Below are positions 17,384 to 26,969 of a stretch of 64,000 bases of DNA, one piece after another (within the stretch, counting starts at the first letter, position 1; each line of letters starts with the position of its first letter). The notes beneath the pieces are model-generated. The model searched no databases. It was given only the letters and a program-made list of their open reading frames with translations, and was not told the origin of the DNA. The stretch covers positions 1 through 64,000 of the forward strand of contig JAGXHG010000004.1 in the NCBI GenBank assembly GCA_024636345.1, given 5' to 3'. The position numbers were made by a program, and so were the translations under genes. The DNA is from Desulfobulbaceae bacterium. GTDB taxonomy: Bacteria; Desulfobacterota; Desulfobulbia; Desulfobulbales; Desulfocapsaceae.

Positions 17384-18769
17384 ATGAATAAAGATACTCT
17401 CAAAAAGATAGCCGAAATCGTCGGCCGTGAACACTGTACCACCAGCCTCGAGGATCTGCATTGTTATTCCTACGACGGTACAAGGAAGACATTCCTCCCT
17501 GAAGTCGTGGCCTTTCCTGATTCCACCGATCAAATAGCTGCATTAATGCGTCTGGCCAGTGCCCATGTCTTTCCTGTGGTGGCCAGAGGCGCCGGCAGCG
17601 GCATGACCGGCGGCTCCCTACCTATAAAAGGCGGCTTGGTGCTGGCACTCTCCCGCCTGAACCGTATCCTGGAGATCGACAGGGATAACCAGATTGCCAT
17701 CGTTGAGCCAGGTGTCATTACCGGAGAATTCCAGAAGGAGGTAAAAAAGCTTGGCCTGTTTTACCCTCCCGACCCGGCCAGCCTTAAGTTCTGTACCATG
17801 GGCGGTAATGCGGCTGAATGCGCGGGTGGCCCTTCCGCCGTCAAATATGGAGTGACTAAGGATTTTATCATTGGTCTGGAAGTAGTTCTGGCCAGTGGAG
17901 AGATTCTGACTACCGGGACCCGCACCGAAAAGGGGGTGGTCGGTTATGATCTGACCCGTCTGTTCATTGGCTCGGAGGGAACCCTAGGTGTCATCACCAA
18001 AATAATCACCCGCCTCATTCCCCTGCCGGAGCACAAAGAGACATTTCTGATCAGCTCCAACTCGCTGCCCCAGACAACTGCCCTGGTGGCGGAGATCCTA
18101 AACCACAATATCAACCCCTGCACCCTTGAATATATGGATAGAACCGCGCTGAGTCTGGTGGCAAAACTACTGCCGGCGCCCCCCGCCCCAGATATCCAGG
18201 CCATACTCCTGCTCGAGATTGACGGAAGCAAAAATGCAGTTTCTGAACAGACAGAACGCCTGTATACGCTCTTGAACACAAATCCCCATTGCACCATCAG
18301 ACAGGCGGCCACTGATATAGAGAGACAGGACTTGTGGCAAGCCAGGAGATCCATCTCGCCTGCCACTTTTCAACTGAGTCCCCATAAAATAAGCGAGGAT
18401 GTGGTAGTGCCTCGCACCCGGATCCCTGAGCTTGTCCAATTTACCGAAAAGCTGGCCCAGGAGCTCGATCTCACCATTCTCACCTTCGGCCACGCCGGGG
18501 ATGGTAATATCCATGTCAACATTATGCTGGACCTTGACCAGGAAGAGCAACGCCGCAGGGGCGAAATTGCAAGAGAGCGGCTTTTTCGCCACGTCATCCA
18601 CCTTGCTGGAACCTTATCCGGAGAACATGGAATCGGCATCACCAAATCTAAATTTCTAGCCCTTGAGCTGAACGACACTACCCTGAAGGTCATGAAACAA
18701 CTAAAAACACTCTTCGATCCGCAAGGAATCCTCAACCCCGGAAAAATATTCCCGGAAGATACTCCATAA
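17384..18769 (+). CDS. glcD: FAD-linked 2-hydroxyacid oxidase, GlcD family
   Basis: A 461-residue FAD-binding protein of the glycolate oxidase/D-lactate dehydrogenase type. The PCMH-type FAD domain shows VVARGAGSGMTGGS, MGGNAAECAGGPSAVKYG and FIGSEGTLGVITKI; the C-terminal cap has FGHAGDGNIHVN and GEHGIGITK, which carry the substrate and metal contacts. Partners with Fe-S clusters (GlcE/GlcF or LldF type) are not adjacent, so the electron acceptor is unclear. D-lactate is at least as likely a substrate as glycolate in a sulfate reducer. It is divergent from glmU, with starts 78 bases apart. Confidence 0.88.
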   Translation: MNKDTLKKIAEIVGREHCTTSLEDLHCYSYDGTRKTFLPEVVAFPDSTDQIAALMRLASAHVFPVVARGAGSGMTGGSLPIKGGLVLALSRLNRILEIDRDNQIAIVEPGVITGEFQKEVKKLGLFYPPDPASLKFCTMGGNAAECAGGPSAVKYGVTKDFIIGLEVVLASGEILTTGTRTEKGVVGYDLTRLFIGSEGTLGVITKIITRLIPLPEHKETFLISSNSLPQTTALVAEILNHNINPCTLEYMDRTALSLVAKLLPAPPAPDIQAILLLEIDGSKNAVSEQTERLYTLLNTNPHCTIRQAATDIERQDLWQARRSISPATFQLSPHKISEDVVVPRTRIPELVQFTEKLAQELDLTILTFGHAGDGNIHVNIMLDLDQEEQRRRGEIARERLFRHVIHLAGTLSGEHGIGITKSKFLALELNDTTLKVMKQLKTLFDPQGILNPGKIFPEDTP

Positions 18770-18871
18770 CCCCTTGTAACAATTTAACAAAAGTGCCACC
18801 AAAAAGTGGCCGGAAAGGGACTGCCTTTTACGTAACACCTCCTAATTCTCTTATGGTTTTTTAAAATTCCA

Positions 18872-18900
18872 TTGACAGACTGAGAAGTTCTATTTATAAA
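18872..18900 (+). promoter_or_regulatory. Sigma-70 promoter of rpsU
   Basis: TTGACA (18872-18877) and TATAAA (18895-18900) are separated by exactly 17 bases, a near-consensus promoter. Transcription would start near 18907, giving a leader of about 85 bases before rpsU that contains a small hairpin around GCCGTTCAGCGGT. Confidence 0.75.
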
Positions 18901-18991
18901 AGGAGATTCTTATCAGAAATTAGCTATTTTTTTTAAAGGAAGCTGCCGTTCAGCGGTTTCTTCCTCGAACCTAGATACACTGGAGTCCTAA

Positions 18992-19183
18992 ATGATAGAA
19001 GTTGAAGTTCGTGGAGATATTGAATACGCCATCAGACAATTGAAGAAAAAACTGCAGATCGATGGTATTAAAAGAGAGTTGAAACGTCGTGAATGCTATG
19101 AAAAACCCAGCATCATGAAGCGTCGCAAACAAGCCGAGGCCCGCAGAAAGCTTCGGAAATTCAATCGCACACGAAGGGCGTAG
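18992..19183 (+). CDS. rpsU: 30S ribosomal protein S21
   Basis: A 63-residue small-subunit protein that helps mRNA base-pair with the 16S 3' end during initiation. The start MIEVEVRGDIEYAIRQLKKK, the central RRECYEKPS and the basic tail RRKQAEARRKLRKFNRTRRA are standard for bS21. GGAG lies six bases before the ATG. It ends in TAG at 19181-19183. The reading frame continues open after that amber codon into a Xer-type recombinase, which is unusual. Confidence 0.95.
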   Translation: MIEVEVRGDIEYAIRQLKKKLQIDGIKRELKRRECYEKPSIMKRRKQAEARRKLRKFNRTRRA

Positions 19184-20188
19184 GCTCACAGAGGCAGTAA
19201 ACGCCTGGAGCTTTTCCAAGCCCTGGGCGTTGATTCCTTTCTCTGCCGAGAACCTGCAGCACATCTTCTGTCCATCTCTCGTCAGTCCATTCCCCCGCAG
19301 TTTCAATCAGCAAGGTCGCTCTTTCTCCGCTACCTGATCACCGAAAGACGCCTTGCAGATAATACCATTCAGGCCTATCAGGCTGATATTGATATTTTTT
19401 TCAACTTTCTTCGGCAGCAAAAAATTTCAACGCTGGAAGAAATCCAAAGCACTACCCTTCACACATTCCTGGAACAGTGCAGCGCGCGACAGCTCTCCCA
19501 TCGCAGTAACGCCAGAAGGGTCTCGTCCCTCAAAAGCTTCTTTAGTTTTCTACAGGCCAGCAGCATAAGTAACAACAACCCCTTTGCTGCAGTTGACCTC
19601 CCACGAATCGGCAGCCATCTTCCCAAGGCCCTTTCTCTGAAGGAAGTGACAAAACTCCTGACTCCACCAGCCGTAATCACCCCACAGGTTCAAAGAAATT
19701 ACACAATGCTGCATCTCCTCTACTCCACAGGACTGAGGGTCTCAGAGCTGGTTTCTATTCCCCTTGCAGCCTGTAATCTCTCATCCTGTTTTGTCAGGGT
19801 GATAGGGAAAGGCAACAAGGAACGACTCATCCCCTTTGGTGTCCCGGCTCGAGAGATCGTAGAACAATACCTAAAGACAGCACGCCCGCTGATCCTCAAG
19901 GGCAGGCGCAGCAATATCCTTTTTGTCAGCAACCGAGGCCGCGCCATGAGCAGACTCCGGTTTTGGCAGATCATCAAGGAGGCGGCACAAGCTGCCGGAA
20001 TCAGCAAATCCGTTTCTCCACACATGCTTCGTCATTCCTTCGCCACCCACCTCCTGACCCATGGTGCAGACCTGCGATCCGTCCAGCTTATGCTTGGTCA
20101 TTCAGACATCGCCACAACCCAGATCTACACCCACATCGACCAGGACAGACTCAAAGAACTCCATAAAAAATTTCACCCGCGCGGATGA
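19184..20188 (+). CDS. xerD: Tyrosine recombinase, XerC/XerD type, start unclear
   Basis: A site-specific recombinase of the type that resolves chromosome dimers. The open frame gives up to 334 residues. It has a SAM-like N-terminal domain (FLRYLITERRLADNTIQAY) and a catalytic domain with every active-site residue: Arg in TGLRVSEL, Lys in GKGNKERLIPF, HMLRH, GHSDIATTQ and the nucleophile Tyr in IYTH. No ATG, GTG or TTG occurs in frame before GTG 19646, which lies in mid-protein after the N-terminal domain. The frame is the same as rpsU, separated only by its TAG. Initiation must therefore use a rare codon (for example CTG 19205, ten bases after AGAGG) or involve amber readthrough. Coordinates give the open frame, not a proven start. 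Confidence 0.8.
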   Translation, partial: AHRGSKRLELFQALGVDSFLCREPAAHLLSISRQSIPPQFQSARSLFLRYLITERRLADNTIQAYQADIDIFFNFLRQQKISTLEEIQSTTLHTFLEQCSARQLSHRSNARRVSSLKSFFSFLQASSISNNNPFAAVDLPRIGSHLPKALSLKEVTKLLTPPAVITPQVQRNYTMLHLLYSTGLRVSELVSIPLAACNLSSCFVRVIGKGNKERLIPFGVPAREIVEQYLKTARPLILKGRRSNILFVSNRGRAMSRLRFWQIIKEAAQAAGISKSVSPHMLRHSFATHLLTHGADLRSVQLMLGHSDIATTQIYTHIDQDRLKELHKKFHPRG

Positions 20189-20301
20189 AAGGTTGCCGAA
20201 TCCGCTTGAATACCCTTATACTGAAAATACCTTTAAAAGGAAGAAGGTGACACAGGATGAAGACATCTTGAAGGAATAAAGCAACGGAGAAAAAACACCA
20301 C

Positions 20302-20784
20302 ATGCGAATTGCGACTATCATTTACCATCTTGCCGTCAGCTGTTGGCTGGGCGGTTCAGCCCTGTTCACCTTTGTCCTGACCCCAATTCTCTTCAAATCG
20401 TATCCCCGCGATATGGCCGGTAGCATCGTCAGCGCCCTCTTCCCCGGTTATTTCCAATGGGGGCTCGCCTGTGGCGCAGTGGCGTTCTTCTGCCTGCTGC
20501 TCGGCAAAAGCCACCTCAAAATTGCCTCGGGGCTTATTCTTACAATAATGATCACCGTTACTGCCACTCAAGCTTTTATCATCGAACCTCGCGCTGCCGA
20601 ACTAAAAAAACAAATCCTTTCTTTCGAGACAACCCCACCCGACCATCCACTGCGCGTTCAGTTCAAAAAATTACATGGGGTCTCAGCAGCTGCAAACCTT
20701 GCAGTCATAGGTGCCGGGATAGTCCTGGTAATCCTTTCTTCCCCGTCGGCACAAAAAAAAGAATATGCCCCTTTGGTTCAATGA
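20302..20784 (+). CDS. DUF4149 family membrane protein
   Basis: A 160-residue inner-membrane protein with four predicted helices: residues about 5-30, 46-64, 70-92 and 130-150. The opening pattern, an early helix containing WLGGSALFTFVLTPILF, and the PDHPLRVQFKKLHGVSAAANL segment before the last helix match the DUF4149 family, whose role is unknown. GGAG precedes the ATG. It lies 79 bases before the tRNA nucleotidyltransferase fusion gene on the same strand and may share its transcript. Confidence 0.8.
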   Translation: MRIATIIYHLAVSCWLGGSALFTFVLTPILFKSYPRDMAGSIVSALFPGYFQWGLACGAVAFFCLLLGKSHLKIASGLILTIMITVTATQAFIIEPRAAELKKQILSFETTPPDHPLRVQFKKLHGVSAAANLAVIGAGIVLVILSSPSAQKKEYAPLVQ

Positions 20785-20862
20785 CACTGAGTTCTACACA
20801 GCATATTATCAAAAATTGTTGACAGTAACACCGATCTTGCTGTTGACCATCAGCCTGGAATC

Positions 20863-23550
20863 ATGCAAGTAATCACCACCCATATCAATGCCGACTTTGA
20901 TGGCCTAGCCTCAATGATTGCCGCCCGGAAACTCTACCCTGAGGCGGTCATGGTCTTCTCCGGATCCCAGGAAAAGAATCTGCGCGATTTCATCAATGAA
21001 ACCCTTCAGGATCGGTATGATTTTGTCAGGATAAAACAGATCAACCGTGAGACAATCACCAGACTAATCGTGGTTGATACTCGGGACTCCAGAAGAATCG
21101 GCGCCTTTGCCGCCTGCCTCGACAATCCAAACATCTCGATCCACCTCTTCGACCATCATCCGGACAGTCCTGAGGACATGAAAGGAGATCTGGAACTGAT
21201 TAAAGAAGTGGGTTCCACCACCACCCTCTTCACCCAGCTCTTCCAGGAACGGCAAATCCCCATCTCGGCCGCAGAGGCCACCATATTTGGCCTTGGCATC
21301 TACGAAGACACCGGTTCACTCACACACCTGACCACAAGGCCAGCCGACCTGCAGGCCGCTGCCTGGCTCCTTGAACAAGGGGCCCAATTGGATATTATCT
21401 CCCAGTTCATCACCTACGACCTCACCGCCCCCCAGGTTGAGCTGCTGCACAAGCTGATGGAGACCGCGCGCAGTTATACCATCCAAGGGATCGAAATCGT
21501 GGTGATCACTTTGACTCTCCAGGATTACTTCGATGATTTTTCCCTGATCGTCCGTCGTTTCATGGTCATGGAGAACCTAGATGTCATCTTCGCCCTCGTC
21601 TCCATGGCCGGACGCATTTACCTGATTGGCAGAAGCCGCATCACGGAGGTCAATACAGGAATAGTCGCGAAGGATTTTGGTGGAGGAGGCCATGCCACTG
21701 CGGCCTCAGCCACAATCCATGACATGACCCTAATCGAGGCTCAGGACAAGCTGATCCGCATCCTGCACCGACACATCCGGCCCCAGGCAATTGCGGAAGG
21801 GATGTTGTCCCAACCCGTCATCAGCGTACCGGCCGAAACCAGCATCAACCAGGCCCACAATCTACTCACCAGATACAATATCACGACACTGCCGGTGATT
21901 GAGACCAACCAAACTCAAACCCACCACCCAGCCTCACAGGTTATAGGGATCATCACCCGCCGAGTCATAGAAAAGGCTATTCATCATGCACTTGGTCACC
22001 TACCGGTGACCGAATATATGACCGGCGACATCAGAACTCTTCCTTTAAACGCAACGCTTTCCGACATTGAAGAGCTGATTATTGAACGCAGGCAGCGCCT
22101 GATCCCCATTGTTCATAACAATCAACTGGCAGGAGTTATTACCCGGACTGATCTACTGAACATGCTGGTCAATGATCCGGCCCATCTGCCCAGAAATCTC
22201 CTGCACGAAAACGCACAACAACTCCAGGAACGAACCAGAAATTTGAGTGCACTGATCGCCGAAACCCTGGACAAGAAACTCATCTCCATACTTCAGGCCA
22301 TTGGCGAGGTGGCTGAATCGCTACGTTTCAAGGCCTTTGCAGTCGGTGGTTTCGTTCGTGACCTGCTCCTGCAGAATAAAAACCTGGATCTCGATATTGT
22401 TGTTGAAGGGGATGGAATTATTTTTGCGAAGAAACTGGCCCAAAAACTTCAAGGCCAGGTCAAGACCCACGAACGATTCATTACCGCCATGATCCTGTTG
22501 CCAAGCGGTTTCAAAATCGACGTGGCCACAGCCAGGCTCGAGTACTATGACTATCCGGCGGCCCTGCCCACGGTTGAACTCTCTTCCATCAAGCTTGACC
22601 TCTACCGCCGTGATTTCACCATCAACGCCATGGCCATCCAGCTCAACCCAACCCATTTTGGCACCCTGATCGATTTTTTCAACTGCCAGAGCGACTTGAG
22701 AGAAAAGACCATAAAGGTCCTGCACAACCTAAGCTTCGTGGAAGACCCCACTCGTATATTCCGGGCCATCCGTTTTGAAAAACGCATGGATTTCAAAATT
22801 GACACCCATACCAGCCGCCTGATCCATAGTGCAGTCAAAATGAAGCTCTTTGGCAAAGCCACTGACCCTCGTTTTTTCATCGAGCTTCAGCTTATCTTTT
22901 CCGAAGAAAACCCACTGCCTGCCATCAACCGCCTGGCAGAATTCAAACTTTTCCAGTTCTTATGGCCCGACCTGAAGCCACACTTGAAGATTGACCGTCG
23001 GTTCAACCACATCCTGACCCAGGCCCAACAGGCTCTCTCCTGGTTTCATCTGCTCTATCTTGATGAACCATGCCCAGCCTGGCAGGTATATCTGCTGGCC
23101 ATCATGGGACGCTCAAAGAGTGCCGAACTCTCTGCCTTTTGTCAGCGTTTTCAACTCCCACCCAAGACCAGCGATTTTCTTGTCCAACAGAAGCTCACCG
23201 CCGACAAAATCTCACATATTCTCTACCGACGATCAACCATAGGCAAATCTGAACTCTACTGGCTACTGAGAGGACTTTCAAACGTTGGACTGCTTTATCT
23301 TATGGCCATTGCCAGAAAAAATGAGATCAAGAAAGGAGTTTCTCTTTATGTAACCGAACTGCGCAAGACAAAACCCCAGATGACAGGCAGGGATCTCAAG
23401 ACCATGGGTTATTCTCCCGGTCCACAATTTAAGACGGTGCTGAACGAACTGTTGACCGCCCACCTTGACGGAGTAGTCCAGACCAGACAAGAGGAAGAGA
23501 CCTTCATCCTGCACCATTTTCCGCTGAATGAGAAGCCTCCCGCATCCTAA
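20863..23550 (+). CDS. DHH-CBS-tRNA nucleotidyltransferase fusion
   Basis: An 895-residue protein with, in order: a DHH phosphoesterase domain (HINADFDGLASM near residue 8, VVDTRDSRR near 70, FDHHPDSP near 95), a DHHA1 part (DFGGGGHATAASAT near 270), two CBS domains (about 305-435), and a class II poly(A)/CCA polymerase head (AVGGFVRDLL then LDLDIVVEGDG near 485-510) with RRDFTINAMA and EDPTRIFRAIRFEKR. This architecture is known from Geobacter-like bacteria, where the enzyme adds the terminal A of the tRNA CCA end. The CBS pair suggests adenine-nucleotide sensing; what the DHH part cleaves is not known to me. All nucleotidyltransferase motifs look intact. Confidence 0.92.
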   Translation: MQVITTHINADFDGLASMIAARKLYPEAVMVFSGSQEKNLRDFINETLQDRYDFVRIKQINRETITRLIVVDTRDSRRIGAFAACLDNPNISIHLFDHHPDSPEDMKGDLELIKEVGSTTTLFTQLFQERQIPISAAEATIFGLGIYEDTGSLTHLTTRPADLQAAAWLLEQGAQLDIISQFITYDLTAPQVELLHKLMETARSYTIQGIEIVVITLTLQDYFDDFSLIVRRFMVMENLDVIFALVSMAGRIYLIGRSRITEVNTGIVAKDFGGGGHATAASATIHDMTLIEAQDKLIRILHRHIRPQAIAEGMLSQPVISVPAETSINQAHNLLTRYNITTLPVIETNQTQTHHPASQVIGIITRRVIEKAIHHALGHLPVTEYMTGDIRTLPLNATLSDIEELIIERRQRLIPIVHNNQLAGVITRTDLLNMLVNDPAHLPRNLLHENAQQLQERTRNLSALIAETLDKKLISILQAIGEVAESLRFKAFAVGGFVRDLLLQNKNLDLDIVVEGDGIIFAKKLAQKLQGQVKTHERFITAMILLPSGFKIDVATARLEYYDYPAALPTVELSSIKLDLYRRDFTINAMAIQLNPTHFGTLIDFFNCQSDLREKTIKVLHNLSFVEDPTRIFRAIRFEKRMDFKIDTHTSRLIHSAVKMKLFGKATDPRFFIELQLIFSEENPLPAINRLAEFKLFQFLWPDLKPHLKIDRRFNHILTQAQQALSWFHLLYLDEPCPAWQVYLLAIMGRSKSAELSAFCQRFQLPPKTSDFLVQQKLTADKISHILYRRSTIGKSELYWLLRGLSNVGLLYLMAIARKNEIKKGVSLYVTELRKTKPQMTGRDLKTMGYSPGPQFKTVLNELLTAHLDGVVQTRQEEETFILHHFPLNEKPPAS

Positions 23551-23638
23551 CAAGCCAACCTTACAGTAATCACAAATAACAAAAGCTTCATAAAAGAGCT
23601 ATTTCCGGAATGTTTCAGCAAATAGGGTCATCCCCCTC

Positions 23639-24250
23639 CTATGCAGTCAACTTCCTGGCGATCCTGGCGACATGTTCACCCTGAAAACGGGCTCCTGCCA
23701 GCTCATTTTCACTGGGAGAGCGGCTGCCATCAGCACCGGCAATAGTCGAGGCACCATACGGGGAACAACCGCTGATCTCACTGGTGTTCATCTGACCCTG
23801 AAAAGAGTATGGCAGCCCCACAATCACCATCCCCAGATGAAGAAGAGTGATATGAAAACTCAGGATTGTCGCTTCCTGCCCACCATGCTGGGTATTGGAA
23901 CTGCTAATGACACTGCCTGCCTTTCCCACCAACACCCCTTTCATCCATAACTGTCCTGTACTGTCTAGAAACTGGCGCATCTGCCCGCACATATTGCCAA
24001 AACGAGTGGGAGTACCGAAGATAATGGCATCAGCCTCGCCCAGTTCATCCACTGTGCAAACCGGGATCTGCTTCTGCAAATCCTGGGTTGCAACCGCGCC
24101 CATTTTCTCAAGCACATCACGAGGAAGCGTTTCCGGCACCCGCCTAAGCACGACCTCAGCATCCTCTACTGCCCGCACTCCTTCTGCCGCAGCCTCTACC
24201 ATTTTGTAAATATGGCCATACATAGAATAATAAACAATCAATATCTTCAT
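23639..24250 (-). CDS. wrbA: NAD(P)H:quinone oxidoreductase, WrbA family
   Basis: A 203-residue flavodoxin-fold enzyme that binds FMN and reduces quinones by two electrons, limiting oxidative damage. [11 protein letters not shown] forms the FMN phosphate loop, [17 protein letters not shown] and [10 protein letters not shown] are characteristic of WrbA, and the end [18 protein letters not shown] is typical. It stands alone on the minus strand, convergent with the tRNA nucleotidyltransferase fusion. Confidence 0.93.
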   Translation of the reverse strand: MKILIVYYSMYGHIYKMVEAAAEGVRAVEDAEVVLRRVPETLPRDVLEKMGAVATQDLQKQIPVCTVDELGEADAIIFGTPTRFGNMCGQMRQFLDSTGQLWMKGVLVGKAGSVISSSNTQHGGQEATILSFHITLLHLGMVIVGLPYSFQGQMNTSEISGCSPYGASTIAGADGSRSPSENELAGARFQGEHVARIARKLTA

Positions 24251-24366
24251 AATTATCCACCCTTACTTATAGTCTGAATTGAATCTCAACGGGCAGGCCT
24301 CTATAAATATAACCTGAATCACAACAACCTGATGAAGACAACTCAACAGGCTCGTTAAAAATCAAC

Positions 24367-24561
24367 CTAAGAACACTTCTTGTCGACATCAACAAAACCT
24401 GTACCCATACACATTGCACATGGCTGTTCCGGAGAACACTGACACTCTTCCCAGTCATCACCGTTCTGGGTACCACGCCACTCCGCATCACACTCACAAG
24501 TACCAGCAACTACTTTCTTTCCCTGACATACAGGACAAATTTTCTTGTTCTCTTGGCTCAT
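24367..24561 (-). CDS. Small cysteine-rich zinc-finger-like protein
   Basis: A 64-residue protein with ten Cys residues. The spacing CPVCQGKK ... CEC ... CQC ... CAMCMGTGF resembles half of a DnaJ-type CxxCxGxG zinc module, so it probably binds one or two zinc ions. AGGAG precedes the ATG. I do not know a function. It lies between wrbA and a membrane methyltransferase on the same strand and could belong with either. Confidence 0.7.
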   Translation of the reverse strand: MSQENKKICPVCQGKKVVAGTCECDAEWRGTQNGDDWEECQCSPEQPCAMCMGTGFVDVDKKCS

Positions 24562-24703
24562 ATAGTCACTCCTCCTTTAAAAAATTCATATTATCCTACA
24601 AGAATGCAAGGTAAACTCTGACAGAGGAGTAATGGCCCATTCAGGTCAAGTACTTTCCCCCCATATACTCAATTGAACTCACCTTGTATGAGCATAAAAA
24701 TCC

Positions 24704-25921
24704 TTAAAAAGTAGGCATCGGCATCTTTCCCCATTTGTTTTTTTCCGAGGTCTGAATCACAGAATTCACTTTATGGGTTGTGGCATCCAGGTCAATTAAT
24801 AACACTGGCACTCGTTTAAGGCCCATGGCAAAAACTTCTTGAGGTGACACCAAACGGTTTTGCGAATCAGTGACCTTGACAAAAATAAGCCGTTCAACAT
24901 CATAATCCGTAGGGACTGACCCCAAGGTATTGACAAAGTTATAAAAAATTTTGAAAAACTTCCCCAGTCCCCCTTTGAATTTATGTTGATGCCATTCAAG
25001 GATTTCCGGAAATCGTTCAATCATATCGTCAGAGAATCGACGATCTTCATCAGTTACCAAGGCATTCAGGAAAAAATCTCCAGGCATGACATAGATCAGA
25101 TTCGCTCCTTTCTGAGTAGCAACAATAAATTCCGCTTCTTTAACAATACGCGCTTTACGATACAGTTCTCTTATCTCTTCTGGTGGCCGGGGAAAGACAG
25201 ATACCAGAGCAAGCCCTTCCTCATAAACAGGATAAATCTGGTTGATTGTGTACATCCTAATACCCATGGCCAAAAGCATCGCCCCGGCAAGGGTTGCAAG
25301 ATACAAAGACACAAGACCAAGCCATCTGGGTGTAATCCAACCAAAGATCAGATAATATATCTTTCCTCCGGGTTCACCAGGAAGAAACATGGGAGTTTGA
25401 GCCATATAAGATTCATAAGCAGCGGGTTGTTCAATCTGCATACGCCACTCTTCGTTTCGGGCCAGAAAATAATAGACAAACAACATGGTAATATACATGA
25501 AAACAATAATGAACCGGGGCCAATAGAGCATGAGCCCAAAGCCGGATATGGCGAGAAACAGATATTGCGGATGTCTGATCTTTGAATAAAAACTGATATG
25601 CACGACACCCTTCTTCGTAAACCTCCCCCAGTAAAGGGGGATCGCAGCACTCAAAAAAAGAACCAGACCAATTACCAGAAGAACCTGCAGATAGGAGATA
25701 AAAAGGATGAGGGCATCATCAAGGAAAACCATATGGGGGAGGAAAAACTCGGTAGTCCAACTGGTCAGTTGGAACGATGCAAGAAAGTTGAGAATTGGCC
25801 CGTATACGGCATAAAAATAAAGGGCAAAGGGGGAAATCATAATGATGATTTCAATTGTGATCAGAAGATATGCAAGACTTGTTGCTGCCAAAAGCCATTG
25901 AGGACGTCTTGTACGCACCAT
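24704..25921 (-). CDS. Membrane protein with isoprenylcysteine methyltransferase-like domain
   Basis: A 405-residue integral membrane protein. The N-terminal half has about five helices and the phospholipid/isoprenylcysteine methyltransferase pattern YSKIRHPQYLFLAISGFGL, then ARNEEWRM near the end of the domain, which supplies the SAM and catalytic contacts in that family. The C-terminal 180 residues follow a further helix and look soluble; I do not recognise them. ATG 25921 has AAGGAG upstream and is preferred to an ATG 24 codons earlier. The substrate is unknown. Confidence 0.75.
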   Translation of the reverse strand: MVRTRRPQWLLAATSLAYLLITIEIIIMISPFALYFYAVYGPILNFLASFQLTSWTTEFFLPHMVFLDDALILFISYLQVLLVIGLVLFLSAAIPLYWGRFTKKGVVHISFYSKIRHPQYLFLAISGFGLMLYWPRFIIVFMYITMLFVYYFLARNEEWRMQIEQPAAYESYMAQTPMFLPGEPGGKIYYLIFGWITPRWLGLVSLYLATLAGAMLLAMGIRMYTINQIYPVYEEGLALVSVFPRPPEEIRELYRKARIVKEAEFIVATQKGANLIYVMPGDFFLNALVTDEDRRFSDDMIERFPEILEWHQHKFKGGLGKFFKIFYNFVNTLGSVPTDYDVERLIFVKVTDSQNRLVSPQEVFAMGLKRVPVLLIDLDATTHKVNSVIQTSEKNKWGKMPMPTF

Positions 25922-26063
25922 ACATTTCTCCTTGAGAGACAAGAGGATTATTGACTCCTCGCTGTGCCATCCGGACATATGCGACAACAGCAAGAAACAA
26001 CTGACTTGACTTTATTCTTCCTGGAAACTATTACATAAAAAAATTTCAGCCGTGCCCCTTTCG

Positions 26064-26828
26064 TTACGACGGTTTCCCCGTTAATTTTAACTCGATGAGT
26101 TGTAGATCTTTCCAGGTTTCAGATTTCATTTCTGCAGCCTGGAGCAGATAAGAAGGATGATAAGTTGGCATAAGCGGGATCTGTCTCCCGTCAAGCGCCG
26201 TGTACGCATGAAAACGTCCTCGTAATTGAGACAGGGACTGGGGCTGGTCAAGAAGTGCTCTGGTTGCAATAATTCCCATAGAGCAGATAACCTCAGGCTT
26301 AATCACGGCTATCTGACGTCTTAGTGAAGATAGACAGCAATGAATATTGGTAGCCACTGGCTGACCGGAGACAAGCAAGCCGCATTTTAGAATATTGGTG
26401 ACAAAGACATCACCAGGAACAAGATGAATCGCTTCCAGCATCCGGGACAGCATCTTATCCTCTTCCAAACCGAAGATCGTACCCAAAGGAAGCACCGCCT
26501 GTTCAGGGACTGTCAACCAACCGCCGACCACAAGAAGTCTGGCCTGTGACGCACCTCTGCCTGGTACGGGAACAACACGCTTGGCGTGCAACTCGCAATG
26601 ACTACACCCATCAATTTCTGCGGCAATATCCTGAAGCGTTTCTAAAACAACAGGTGCAACTTCTCTCTGTTGTAAAAACATATTCACCAGAGCGGCAGGG
26701 GGATCAATCTTTCTGTCCAGCAACGGAAAGCTCGCGGCATCACCAGGATAGTCTTCAATCCCTATGGTGTGATGATAGACGATCAATGATCGTATTTCAT
26801 CTATAATTTCATTGTGTTGCGGGTCCAT
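26064..26828 (-). CDS. Uracil-DNA glycosylase family 4-like protein
   Basis: A 254-residue protein of the uracil-DNA glycosylase superfamily. The Cys residues expected to hold a [4Fe-4S] cluster are there (CSHCELH near 95, KCGLL near 149, HCCLS near 163), and the late motif MPTYHPSYLLQ matches the family's HPSYLL. However, the first active-site motif, normally GEGPG followed by an acidic pair, reads VVGGWLTVPEQ, so the usual catalytic residues are not recognisable. It may have another base-excision or nucleic-acid role, or be inactive as a glycosylase. Confidence 0.75.
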   Translation of the reverse strand: MDPQHNEIIDEIRSLIVYHHTIGIEDYPGDAASFPLLDRKIDPPAALVNMFLQQREVAPVVLETLQDIAAEIDGCSHCELHAKRVVPVPGRGASQARLLVVGGWLTVPEQAVLPLGTIFGLEEDKMLSRMLEAIHLVPGDVFVTNILKCGLLVSGQPVATNIHCCLSSLRRQIAVIKPEVICSMGIIATRALLDQPQSLSQLRGRFHAYTALDGRQIPLMPTYHPSYLLQAAEMKSETWKDLQLIELKLTGKPS

Positions 26829-26969
26829 ATGCTTTCTGGCGACAGGTCTTTTTCGTTAAATACAGAACACTTGCCCCAATACAAACATGTATCGCACGAC
26901 ATTTAAGACAAGTCATTGTAAAAAAATGTTTAAAAAAGAAGGATTATTTCGTCACTATTCCAAGACACC

